This document shows positions 50,974-62,172 of a stretch of 64,000 nucleotides of DNA, one piece after another (the first letter of the stretch is position 1; each line of letters opens with the position of its first letter). The DNA is from Microplitis mediator (Eukaryota; Arthropoda; Insecta; Hymenoptera; Braconidae): assembly GCF_029852145.1 (NCBI RefSeq), contig NC_079969.1:26218459-26282458 (forward strand), read 5' to 3'. The notes under the pieces were generated by a model, which was not told the DNA's origin, did not search any database, and was given only the letters and a program-made list of their open reading frames with translations. The position numbers were made by a program, and so were the translations under genes.

Positions 50974-53900
50974 GGACGAGTACAGACGAGTTGGTTCTCA
51001 TGGTACCGATGTGTATGTACAGTGAGTTTATATATGTCCATGTCTATGTCTATGTCTATAGATTTGTATAGATGTCTATCTGTTTGTGTGCGTGTGTGGG
51101 TGTGTGTGTGTGTGTATAAAAGCCGAGAGTGTGTAAATTCCCTGTATACTACTGGCAATGGTACATGGAAGCCAGGGCGTAAATGGGGAGATAGGGTCGA
51201 GCAGAGAGTGGTTAAGGGAGAGGGTTGAGGGTGGCTGAGGGTGCGGATGGGTGGCAGTGCTACAGTGCCGAGGGTAGAGTAGCATGCACAGAGACACAAG
51301 TAAAGGGAAAAGAGAGGGAAGTGGTGAACGCCGTTGTATAGAAGGTTGTATAGCCGACAAGGGAGTCGGGGGGTGGTCAGAGGTGTGGTTGCTTTAGAGG
51401 TGCGTTGAACCCGTACACAGGTAGCTTGACATCCGCGTGCCTTGTCCCATTGAAACGTGCGAAATCCATGCGTAATCCACAGGGGGTAATCTCCCTCGGT
51501 ACGAGAACGTAACGTTGTCCAAACGGGGCTCTATAGCGCACATACAACCCCATCACTACTTATTCACTACTCTACTCTACTCTACACTGCTCCACTACTG
51601 TGTACTACCTACACTACGTCGTCGTCTACTGCGTCGAGGAGCTTTTACATTATTTGTCCCAACCTCAAACCAATTATTCCGATTGCCAGCGTGTCTTGCT
51701 GTAGTTTGTTTTATTTTTTCAACACCCAGTGTTTTTAAAACACGTGCTTTTACATTTTTTTATCGGCCTACACAGTCGTGCGTGTGTGTGGACGTGCACA
51801 GGATGCGGAAGAGCTGCTGTGTGGATCTGCTTCACCGGGATTTTCCAATGACTCGTTTAGCATTCTCTCTCATTTTGTCGATGCGATATCGAACGAGTAA
51901 TACCGTGATAACGCGGATTACTGATAGCAAGCGGATTGTCGGGTTGCCAGGCGAACGTGTAAACATCGTTCGTGATAGATATATATATATATATATGTAT
52001 AAACATAACATGAAAGTATAAAGGTGTGGGTAGGGAGGCGGGTATAAAAAATTAACTAACATAACCATTAGCCTCTAAATGTACCCACGTCAGTTTGTCC
52101 AACTCGACTTGATCTATTTGTTGAATCAAAGTTATTTTTAATTAAAATATATATATAAATATATATGTGGCTGCGTATAGATATTTTTGATGGTGTATTT
52201 TTTTGAAAGCACGACAGAAATAGAGGTAGTTTCGTTTCAGCCCGAATTGACAGTGGTGAGCGTAATTCAGCTGACGGTACCAGAGCCCGAATGGACGCAA
52301 GGGCTAGAGAAATGGCACGGGTGGTTTTGGGGAGTTGGGGAGTTGGGGGTGGCCAGTGTAGTGGCTCCTCTGCTCTGGGATATGTGAGGTCGAAATGGCG
52401 AGAGAGATAGAGAGAATGAGTGAGTGAGTGAGTGAGTTGCTGGATCGCCGGTGGACGTTCAGAGGAGGGTGAGAGGAGGGTGAGGGTGAGGGTGACGAAG
52501 GTAGAGTATGTGCAGAGGGTGAGGTAGCAGTGGCAGTAGTAGCAGTAGAGTAGCATGGGGTTGTTTGTGTGTCAGCCGCGTTGGGACTATACCCTCCTGC
52601 CTCTATTTCCCACTCAACTACCCCACAGGCACAGAGTTGAGTACTGTGGGCTATACAGCAATGGACGCACACGTCCTTTCATATATACATATATATTGCT
52701 CGGTGGTCCTCTATCGAACCCAGCTCTACTCTACCCTGTGCTCTATGTACTACGCCGGCATTATGTAACCAATACATAGAGAATATTGTGGCTCTGTGCA
52801 CGCACGAGGCTTTCAGGCCTCGAAAGGGGCTCCAGAGAATGGAAACAAGCGAGACCGAGCTACCTGACTATATATACTATATATATATTTGCGATGATGA
52901 TCGCGTGTGCGTGCACTACTGCTGATGTGAAGGGGTGGCGGTGGTTTAAAGGGTGCTGCTCTCTCCGGCCACCCATTTGGGCGTAGGTGGTGTTCTACTC
53001 GCTGGGTTGGGTTCAGCGCACATGGCTTACGATTTACAGAGAGACAGGTATCCTGTGAGACCCACTATACACACACCCACACACCAACTGAAATGTACTC
53101 ACATAGAGACGTGTAGATTCCACTGATGTGGGAATGTGCTCTATGTGCGCAGCTATATACCAGTGACATTATGTGCTGGAGGACATATACAGAAACCGAG
53201 AGATAGTTGTGTGCCGTAACAGTGAGCCAGAGAAAGAGAACGAAGTAGTAGTAGAGAACTAGTCGCAGTATACTCTTGTTCTCTGTGCCGCTAAATTAAA
53301 GTGTTGGAGGCAAGTAATGCCAGGTGGATTTGTATACCTGCATTGGGGTAATTACAGTAGACAGACTGAATTTTCGTCGGCAAGACCAGAGGTTTCGGTG
53401 TGTGTACTCTCGATCTACGTACGTGTACACATATACCTCTATGAAGTAAAAAGGTAAAAATATTTTAGAATAGAAGGAGGATAAGAAATATAATGCATAG
53501 AGTGGAGTGAAAATAAGGGAACATCATTCGCCGATAGGTTTGACGGCTTGTGTATTTTTCTTAGCTAGAGATATAGAGAGAACGTGGTTGCAGAGATGAG
53601 AAGGTACGGAGAAAAAGGGGTGACACTACGGGGTGGCTTGGAAGCGAGACACCCTTTTCTACAGCCAGCGTATATATATAAATGTATACATATATATTTC
53701 CTTTCAGTGTGCTTGGTTGGTTGGTTGGTTGGGAGATGGAAAAGCATTGCAGCCGGGAGCGCGTTGGCTCAGCTGTGTTTTCTGTTCGTGGGGTGGTTGC
53801 GGCGTGGTTGCAGGTCTCTCTGTCTCTCGGCGAGTGGGTGGCGAGGGGGGCAGCTCGGGATAAAGGGGGTTCTCTACACTGCGAGAGAGCTTAGCAGCAA

Positions 53901-54864
53901 GGGTGAGTTGGTTGGATAGCTGGCAGGCAGGCAGGCACGCAAGGGTACCTCGGGTTCTGGTAGTGTGAGTGAGGTTGGCTCGAGTAGTGCTGGAGGATGG
54001 GGTGCTTTGAACTAAGCTGGGCTAGGAGCTAGTAGCAGAGTAGAATACGTTGCGAGTTGCGATGAAGGCTGCCGAAGGGTGCTCGGGGGTGCTGCTGTGG
54101 GGAAAACCCAACGAGAAACTCGAGAAAGCTCTACTCTGCTCTGCCGCTATACACCAGGGCACGGAGCTGGAGTGAGGAGAGACAGGAGTGAGGCTAAAGG
54201 TATACGCAGCTAACTCTCTACTACCGCTCCAAGTCTCTCAGTTTGCTTGCTGGATATGGAAGCTAGTCCTGGACACCACAGCCCAGTCTCTACTACCTAA
54301 CTGCCTTCCACAGTTCTAAATAATTCTATAGCAATACGATTGTACAGTTACTCTACGCCGACGATGCTCCTCCTGCTGGCAGAGGGCTCCTTGTTTTCCT
54401 ACGAGCTGCGGTTTTCTCTACTGCACTCTTCTATCGTTCAATCCCCGCTTGCATTTATAATGCTTCCACCTTTTAAACCTACTCCACCACTAACATCTAC
54501 AGTAAAATATACAACGTATATATATTTATGCATGTCTATATCTCTATTTATATTTATATATGCATGTAGATATTAGTCATCGATAATACGTGTAAACTAT
54601 AGAGCAGCGTTCATTCATACAACCAGTTCGATAAATACTCATTCTATTCAATGTATTTGTTTGTGTGGGTGTATATATATATATGTATATGTTTATACGT
54701 GAATGTTTGTGCTGGTAAATTGTGTATGTTGATATTTATCAGTAAGTTAATAATGAGGTCAGTGTTACTCCCGCAAGTCCCCAAGGTCACACTCGATCAA
54801 TAACATACCCCGTGGGCGGCACTCATCACTTGTGGATATATATAATAATAATATGACATTATTC

Positions 54865-54897
54865 TTATTCTTATTATTATTATTATTATTATTATTT
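54865..54897 (+). repeat. (TTA)n microsatellite
   Basis: A run of about ten TTA units in AT-rich intergenic sequence. Confidence 0.9.
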
Positions 54898-55366
54898 ATT
54901 GTTGTTATTGTTATTGTTATTTTTTGCTTCCATCTCGAACAAGAAAATTCCGAGAGAAGGGAAAAATATATAGCAATGTATAAAATATATTTAACGAGGT
55001 GGAGAAGCGCTGACGCCAAAAGCATGTAGTCGTTTCGTGACATCGCAAACTCCACCCTTAGCTCTCTTACTTACTTTATACTTTCCACCCTTCCATATAT
55101 ATATATATATTGACCTCCAGCGTGGATAACCGCGTGCACAATAAAGCCGGATTATTTTTTTTCTTAGGGAGATAAAATGTCTTGGAGATAAAACTCACGA
55201 TTTCAAATTAGGATTCCATTTTATTTAATTCTTATTCCCGTTACTTTTGTTTTGTTCTTTGGTTATTTTCAATAAATAGATAGATAGATAAATATATTTA
55301 TTTGATCCTAGAGCTGTAGCTCCCTGAGGACCATCAAAAAATACGAAAAAATTCTTATAAAATATA

Positions 55367-56014
55367 TAGGGGAGGGTGGGGCAGAACGGCCCCCCTGAGG
55401 CAGAGCGGCTCCCCTGAAATTTTTATAAAAATAAAATTTTTTTGACATTTGGGACAAAATGAACAAGCCCAAAATTTTGAAAAAGTGATTTTTTCATATT
55501 TTTATCGTCAAATTAAAAAAAAATTATTATAATTCCATATTTCTGGCCCTACGCATAACACCTGGAGCAAAATGGACCAGCCGAAACTTCCGAAAAAATT
55601 ATTTTTTCATATTTTTCGGCTGTTTCTCTATGTAAGAGGAAAATTTGGTCACTAAAAATTTATAAAAAAAAATTTTTTTTTTTAGTTGATAAATTTTTGA
55701 AATAAAGTAAAACTATAGAATTGTTTTTTTTTTATTAAATAACAATTAGTAATTAAGGTAATCGAGAGTGAACGATTTATTACACCTTAAAAACTTTTTT
55801 TCGAGTAATATAAAACCAAAAATAGTTATCAAGAAAAAAAAATACATCCTTAATAATGAAAACAATTTAAAAAAAAAAAAAATTTTTTTTCTGAATTTTG
55901 GCAAAATGTCCATAAATTTGTTCGAAATAGGACAAAAGTAAAGTGATCTTATGGTTGAAAGACACAAAAAGTAATAATTGGCTTAGGGGGGCCGCTTTAC
56001 CCCACCCTCCTCTA
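55367..56014. mobile_element. GGGGCA-family inverted-repeat element, 648 bp
   Basis: This is the clearest copy of the family. The left end TAGGGGAGGGTGGGGCAG (55367 onward) and the reverse complement of the right end (55986-56014) agree at about 24 of 28 positions, both running into CGGCCCCC. TA lies at both extreme ends, consistent with a TA target-site duplication as in the Tc1/mariner superfamily. Internal repeats of the terminal motif occur near 55455 (ACAAAATGAACAAGCC) and 55570. There is no coding frame of its own. It abuts the 3' tail of the LINE fragment. Confidence 0.7.
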
Positions 56015-56054
56015 CATGTGTATGTTTTACATTTTTAACAAAAAGATTAATTAA

Positions 56055-56240
56055 TTAATTATTGACATTCAAAAAAATGATTGAAACAATCTTAAATTCT
56101 TCAAAAGTTTGGATTGTCGTTAGTTCCGGCGGTAAAGAATTCCATACATGCATGCCATGAATTAAAAACGAGTTTTCATAAATTGATGATCTACATTTTG
56201 ATATTCTTAAGTAGTCTTGCCTAATATCTCCTCTACGTAA
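56055..56240 (-). mobile_element. Truncated non-LTR retrotransposon (LINE), reverse transcriptase C-terminal tail
   Basis: The minus strand encodes about 60 residues with the typical tail of LINE ORF2 proteins: RRGDIRQDYLR, then RSSIYENSF, MHVWNSLPPEL and TFEEFK, ending LNVNN and TAA. The WNSLPPE...FK block is diagnostic for the extreme C terminus of jockey/CR1-like reverse transcriptases; the exact clade cannot be settled. Directly after the stop comes a (TTAA)n tail (56044-56057 on the + strand), as expected at a LINE 3' end. The catalytic reverse transcriptase and endonuclease domains are absent, so this is a 5'-truncated dead copy. Confidence 0.75.
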
Positions 56241-59200
56241 CAAAACAGGCAGAAATAAATAGTTGTGTGTACATATACATATGTACTGATAAATACCGCC
56301 GCGATCTATCAATCCGAGAGACAATTTTCTCAGGAACAAATCCGTCGGGGCTGCAGTAATGCTCTGTTCTATACCAACTCTGGAGAAGTGAACTGTCTTT
56401 GGGGAGAAAATGTATACATATACAAGACCAGGGTAGAGTAGAGAAGTGTACACGCTGATGGAGTAGGTGTTGAAGTGCGAGTCCACGCAAGTAGACGGTC
56501 TGGTCCAGAAGATACTTTACCAAGGGATCGCCGAGGTCGAATCCCAAGGGTAGCTCTCCTCAACCGAACAGTCTCTCTACCTTTTGAATCCCCTTAGAGG
56601 GTCCGTAGACGGGGGTGGGCTCTATTCGGAAACCGCCTCCACCCACAAGCCACCCTGGCAACCAGAGACTCTCCCAGTTCTTAGCTTTCTCGGTCTTTCA
56701 AACTCACAAAGTCTCTAAACGTACCTCGAGTCAGTTAGAAATTCTCAAAGCTCGCCCGACATATTTCTCAAACTCTTAAATATATTATTTTAGTAACATC
56801 TCTCCAATATTTTTAACAAAATCCCGAAGTAGTTGCTGCTAAAATTACCTTTAATTTTTATTTAAAAAAAAATAGTTTGTGCAAACGTACGGATTTAAGC
56901 CCTCGCTATCTTCTTCTCTGAATTTCTTGCCGCAGAGCTTCGGCTTTGCCTTTGCCAGAGAACTTTATATATATATATACATACATGTATAGTATAGAAG
57001 GTGGAAGGCACCTATCTCTATCCAACGAATCCGAGCACCCCACCCACCCCCACCCCCGAAACTATCCGAACGAGAGTATAGACGCCAGTGTGCTATTCTA
57101 CGCCGGACAAGAATATATATACATACTGAGTCGATCGGCTTTATCGCACTGGCTTCCCTAACCATGTACACACAAACTCTTACGTATAATCAAACGTAGC
57201 TCGACCTCTAGCTAAGAATATCGACTAGTTATTTTTACCTTCTTCCACAGTATCATACATATTTATATACATATAAACAAAATATTCATGTATATCCCCA
57301 CAAAAAACTAGTTTTGAAAAGAAAACAAAACAAGTCTCGAAATATTTTTCAAAACCACACGAGGCATCAAAACTTCTCAGGTCCATTTCGCGGTTCAATT
57401 TTGAAATCTGACATTAAGTCAAAAATTTTTTCGTGATTATTTGAATCTTTTGTTTTGACTAAAGCTTGACCCCATTTTGCCCCGCTGCTGCTCTCACTCG
57501 CGACAATTATTTTTATTGCATCAGATTAAAGTTAATCTACGCAGCGGTTCCAGAATCGCCAGGGAGCCCTTAAGTTACCGAGCTGTTACTAATAAAGTAA
57601 TAGCTCCAGATTTATAGGGTCCAATAGATTAAACCACTCGTCGGATGGTAAATTTAATCGTGCATAAATTATTATAATTATGTTTATATTTATATATTTA
57701 TTTAGTCTTAATGTAGAGGGCGTATTTTTTAATCTCATAGCCAGAGCTGACAAAAGAAATTTTTTCCCGAGTGATGAAGCATAATATTGAGTTTCCCCAC
57801 AGGCCAGCTGTAACGAGTAAAATACAACAGTGTGACAGTTTCGCGAAAGATTATACCGTAACACGTAAGTCAAAACAGGAGAGGAGTGTATGAACCGGGA
57901 AAAAACCTCCGGATCGTTAGTGTCTCGTCACGCCCGTATGTCGCGTGTGTCACACAATACCCATATGCGCGATGCTCATGCTACAAAATTATAAATATAT
58001 ATACATACATATATCTATGTATGATAGCCAGGCTGGTGTAAATTAAAATACATATGCTATATAATACGGCCCTGTAATATCCGAGCGCTTTATTGATATC
58101 CGAGCCTCAGCAAACACCCGTAGTTAGATGAAGAAGATTCGTGCTTGGTCTACTGGACTATCAAGGTGTTTACATGATACACGTATCGGTTTTGGCGCAC
58201 TGGGTACTGCCGGAGCTTAGGCTAGTGCTGGCGGTCCTGGTGAGGATGCTAGTGCTATTGCTGGTGGTGTTTAAATAGGCAAGAGAGATTCCCAAGTTAG
58301 TAGAACAACCCAGACCATCATCATACACTTGGTGCTCTCTCAGGCCAGAGTCTCCATCAGAGTAGAGTTTGGATACAGTCGAGAGTGCTAGGCATTCTGT
58401 CTCTCTCCCTCTTTCTCTCTGGCTGGTTCGCTCGTTCAACTAAAGGTCGAATTTCCGGCCAGAATAAAGTGGTTGTTGGGGCAACATCGGCTCTGGAGGG
58501 CTCTAGATACCTCTGGAGCATCAATATGATGTTGGTTTTGTTGGAGCATGAGCACCACTGGTCCGACTAGTTTCGCCATGTTGGCCAGCATGGGTCGGTT
58601 GAGCTTTTGCTCGGGACGAGGCTGTTTCCGGTGCTGCTGGCAGACCCGCGAGGGGTGAGCGGGCAGGTACATCTAGATAGTATATATGTACCGCACCTCT
58701 AGCGTTGCTAGAGCCAGTAGCTCTAGCAGAGTAGAGCCAGGCCTTCGTCCTCGTTCAACCCCCAGTCCCTGCCCTCGGTTTTGTGGGGGAGCTTTGCGAG
58801 AGGGAATCCGAAATGGTAGCCTGTGGGTGAGCCGCCGGTTGCGGGGCTGCGGAGGAGTCAAAGGGTGAGAGCTACAGCCACCAGAATTGAGGGTGCGGGC
58901 AAAATGGCCGCCGACCCGAAGGTAAAGAGGATCCTCTGGTATCGCACCAAATCCTCTCTCTTTCCACTCTCTGTGCTCTTCGTCTTCTTCTTCTTCTTCT
59001 TGCTCTTCTTATTCATGTCTTGTTCGTCTTGTGCGCCGGGAACCTACAGCCAACCCCGAACTTTGAGTTTCCCTGCTCAGAAAGCACTGATTCAAGGACA
59101 CTCGATACCACCCACAAAGTCTTACTACCACCACAAGGCCTTTACGGATTATATCCTATCTTACTCCGAGATTATTTGTAACTACTACGAGCCTTCAAAG

Positions 59201-59870
59201 TTACCCTACTATCAAAATCTTATACTCTCTCTGGTTGTTTTTCTTCAGACAACTCTATTATACCAAATTGACTTGTATAATATAATATAATAGCTTTTTG
59301 GACACTCGGGCAACCGACAACTTGGTCCCAGTCATCACCAATTTTTAGTTATGTTCATAATAACGACCTTCAATTCATTCCGTTACGGGGAATAATTAAT
59401 AATAATATTAGTACAACAACATAATTGGCAGCATGTTTTGAATTGATTGCCGCCGAAATTATTGAATAATAATTAATGGCCGGCAATAAAATGTTGATTG
59501 CAGATCTGATGCTCGTAATAAAATTGTCCACACACTAATTTTACAGGAGCCCTCGGGTCGAAGTGTAGGCTGTAGGGTGTGGGGTGTACTGGCGATTTAC
59601 CCTATTTTAGCTCGAGGGAGTGATATTCTGCGAGTGTCGAACGGTAACGCGGGCGATTGTAAGTAAATGGAAAACAGCGACAGCAGTTGAGCCGAGGGTT
59701 AGAGCTATCGGGGAATGAGTTAAAGAGAAAAGAGAACTGTGGAACAGATACGCGAGGGTTTAAATGTTATGTAAAACAATCGTGTCATCGTTTTACTCCT
59801 GGTACATTGTAGTGCCATTCAATCACTAGCTCCGTAACTTAATTTACAGATTTAATAAATTTATTTTATT
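56241..59870. other. Intergenic, no firmly supported gene
   Basis: Around 57.47 kb a CCCCATTTTGCCCCGC motif suggests another relic of the GGGGCA repeat family. Around 58.17-58.92 kb the sequence is GC-richer and has less microsatellite-like frames on both strands, including an ATG in good context at 58904 followed after six codons by a donor-like GTAAAG. These are listed as observations only. Nothing else is recognised. Confidence 0.45.
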
Positions 59871-60085
59871 ATCCGCACAAAAAAAAAAGATTTTTTGGCG
59901 CAACAAATATTTTGCATCATGAACTGAAGACAAAAATTTTTTTAGGGCTGGAAAAATTTCTGGACGCAGGAAAAAATTTTTCTTACCCCAAGAAAATTTT
60001 TGTTTCCAATTTAGAATTCAAGAATTTTTTATGGGGGTGAGTAAAATATTTTTGCGTGAAGAAATTCATTTTTTCTGTGCGTGAT
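59871..60085. mobile_element. Small inverted-repeat (MITE-like) element
   Basis: The left end ATCCGCACAAAAAAAAAA and the right end TTTTTTCTGTGCGTGAT are imperfect inverted repeats. The similarity continues inward: GGCGCAACAAATATTTTGC on the left pairs with sequence near 60040-60060 containing AATATTTTTGCGTG. It is about 215 bases, AT-rich and has no coding frame. A 22-T run follows at 60098-60119. The ends are less exact than in the other elements. Confidence 0.45.
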
Positions 60086-60749
60086 ACCAAAATTTAATTT
60101 TTTTTTTTTTTTTTTTTTTGATACTTTGAAGCGTTATTGCTGTGAAAAAGTTGGTGTACTTAATTATCGATGCTTTTAAGAGCATAACGATCAAGAAACA
60201 TGCTGTGAAGATCGTACCACGCGCAAGAAATTTGATTTACGACTGCTCTCTACACTGGAGGGTTGTGCTCTCGAATTTATTGCTCTTGTTATTCATAACC
60301 GAATACATTGCGTTTAGATTATTCATCGTAGTTATTCACCACATCACTGAACAACTTATTTGTCTATTAATAAATATATATGGAAATATTATATTACATT
60401 ACATAGTAATAATAACAACAGTCATTTCGACGGAACTTAAAAAATGCCATCACCAATTTTTAAATATCTTTAATTATTTTTAGCTCAATGTAAAAAAAAA
60501 AAAAATTACCGCCGTTATAAGTGACAAATTTTCAAAAAATTTTTTCTCGTCTTGATAAAATATTTAAATTTATTGAAATTTTCTATTTGAATTCTGCTGA
60601 TATTTAAAATTCTTGGATTTAAAGAAAAAGATTTTCAGTAAAAAAGTGAGTGGATAATCCGAGGAAGCGCGTATTGATTTTTGAATTTATATATTTTTGC
60701 GCGATTTTCACGTGACTCTTAATAATTTAAATAAAAATATTTTCGCATT

Positions 60750-61437
60750 GAGGTAAAAGTCCCTATACCCGCTCACTTTTAATTGGAGTGAGATTAAATC
60801 ACTCAGTATAAATTAATAAATAAAATAAAAAACCATATTTTTTTTTTAGTTATTTTTTGAAGTTTCGAGTATTAGAATAAAATTTAAGTTTGAAGAATTA
60901 TCTTGATAATTAATTATTATTAATTTTTAAAATAAGGTCCTTGAGTGTACCCATAGTCGCTCACTGAAAGTTGTGATGTACCATTACTCGATCAACACAT
61001 GGTCCTATAGTCGCTCAAAGACAATACCAATTAAACTATGATAAGTTTATTGATTTGGACAAATAATTTATAAATTATACTCTTTTATTCTTTCATAATA
61101 TAAAATTCCATGAATTTTAAAAATATATTTAATAAGATATTGTTATAACAATTCTTAAAAAATTTGACGTAACCTAAATTCAATCTAACGAATGAACGGT
61201 CAAAGTAAAAAATCCCCGGCTTTACGCGATTTTGAAAACAGTCATTTAATTTAAATTTATAATTTATAATAAAATAATTTGATGCATGATATTTTAATAT
61301 ATTCAGATTCACAAATAATTATTTATCAATAATAATATTTTTAGTTGTAATTTTTTTTTTTTAAATTATAAAAAAACGCCTTAAACAGTTAAAGTGATTG
61401 ACTAATGGTACTGAGCGGGTATAAGGGCTTTTACCTT
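60750..61437. mobile_element. MITE-like element with CCCGCTCA-containing inverted ends, 688 bp
   Basis: The left end at 60750-60775 (key part TATACCCGCTCA) and the reverse complement of the right end at 61412-61437 agree at 23 of 26 positions. The related motif ATAGTCGCTCA recurs inside near 60954 and 61010. The interior is AT-rich without a credible frame, and no target-site duplication was resolved. Confidence 0.65.
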
Positions 61438-61742
61438 ATTTTTATTTAAAATTTTGCAGGTTGAATTTTGAACTGCACAGAAAAAATATTAGTAAATATT
61501 ACTGAAATTCTCGTCAACAGCGCGCCTAGACCGAATCTCAGTAAATATTATGGAGTGTAGAACGTAAGAAATTAATAACAGATGCATTTTTTGACAAGTG
61601 TCTTGTAGTTTTTTAAGGTTTAAGTAGTAATTTTAAATAGTCAAGCAGTATATTTCAACGATTAACTGTTAATTGTAGCAGTTTAAACATTAAAATCATA
61701 ATTTTACTGATTAAAACGACATTAGTTATTGAACATAACATA

Positions 61743-62172
61743 AATAATTCTGCCCTGTTATGACAAAACGACGTATCTCAAGATACGCTGTTTTGTCGTA
61801 ACAAAGCTAAAAGGTTTATTTAGTGTCACTTAATAATAGGGTATCATCAAAATTTGACTAATTTAATTAATTATGCCAATAATATTGATCAAATTTACGT
61901 ATAAAAGAAATGAAAAAAAACGTATCTTTTTTGCATTGGAAATTTAATTCTTCGAGTTACAGCGTTTTGTCATAACAATTTCATCTATTTATCAAAATAA
62001 GCATTAGTTTCTTACGATACAAAAAACGTATCTCGAGTTACAACGTTTTGTCATAACAGAAATTGATTTTTCTGTTAAATTGTACTCAAATTCTGTTAAA
62101 ACTTTAAACGCTATTTTCTCGAAACTATAATTTTTGAGATACGTCGTTTTGTCATGACAGAGCAGAATTATT
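61743..62172. mobile_element. MITE-like element with 38-bp inverted ends and reiterated internal motif, 430 bp
   Basis: Bases 61743-61780 and the reverse complement of 62135-62172 agree at 36 of 38 positions. Both contain TGACAAAACGACGTATCTCA. The motif CGTTTTGTCATAACA recurs inside near 61960-61976 and 62048-62060. The first unit is itself a near-perfect palindrome (61755-61802). No coding frame is present, so it would be non-autonomous. The short interior repeats suggest growth by duplication of the terminal motif. Confidence 0.75.

Larger units (their letters stand above)
49920..55366. other. Intergenic, microsatellite-rich, no supported gene
   Basis: Contains a CT-rich tract near 50490-50525, GTGT runs near 51090-51116, GAGT units at 52419-52437, a TTGG run at 53711-53732, and TTA triplets near 54865-54897. 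Frames in the area are low complexity. No RNA gene or transposon protein is seen. Confidence 0.5.

Noticed and set aside
54540..54900. TA- and TTA-rich stretches as a possible origin or scaffold attachment site
   Set aside because: AT-richness alone is not evidence; the region is an ordinary cluster of microsatellites.
60142..60483. 113-codon hydrophobic frame near 60 kb
   Set aside because: AT-rich sequence naturally codes for Ile/Leu/Phe; no family recognised and no start context. It sits between inverted-repeat elements.
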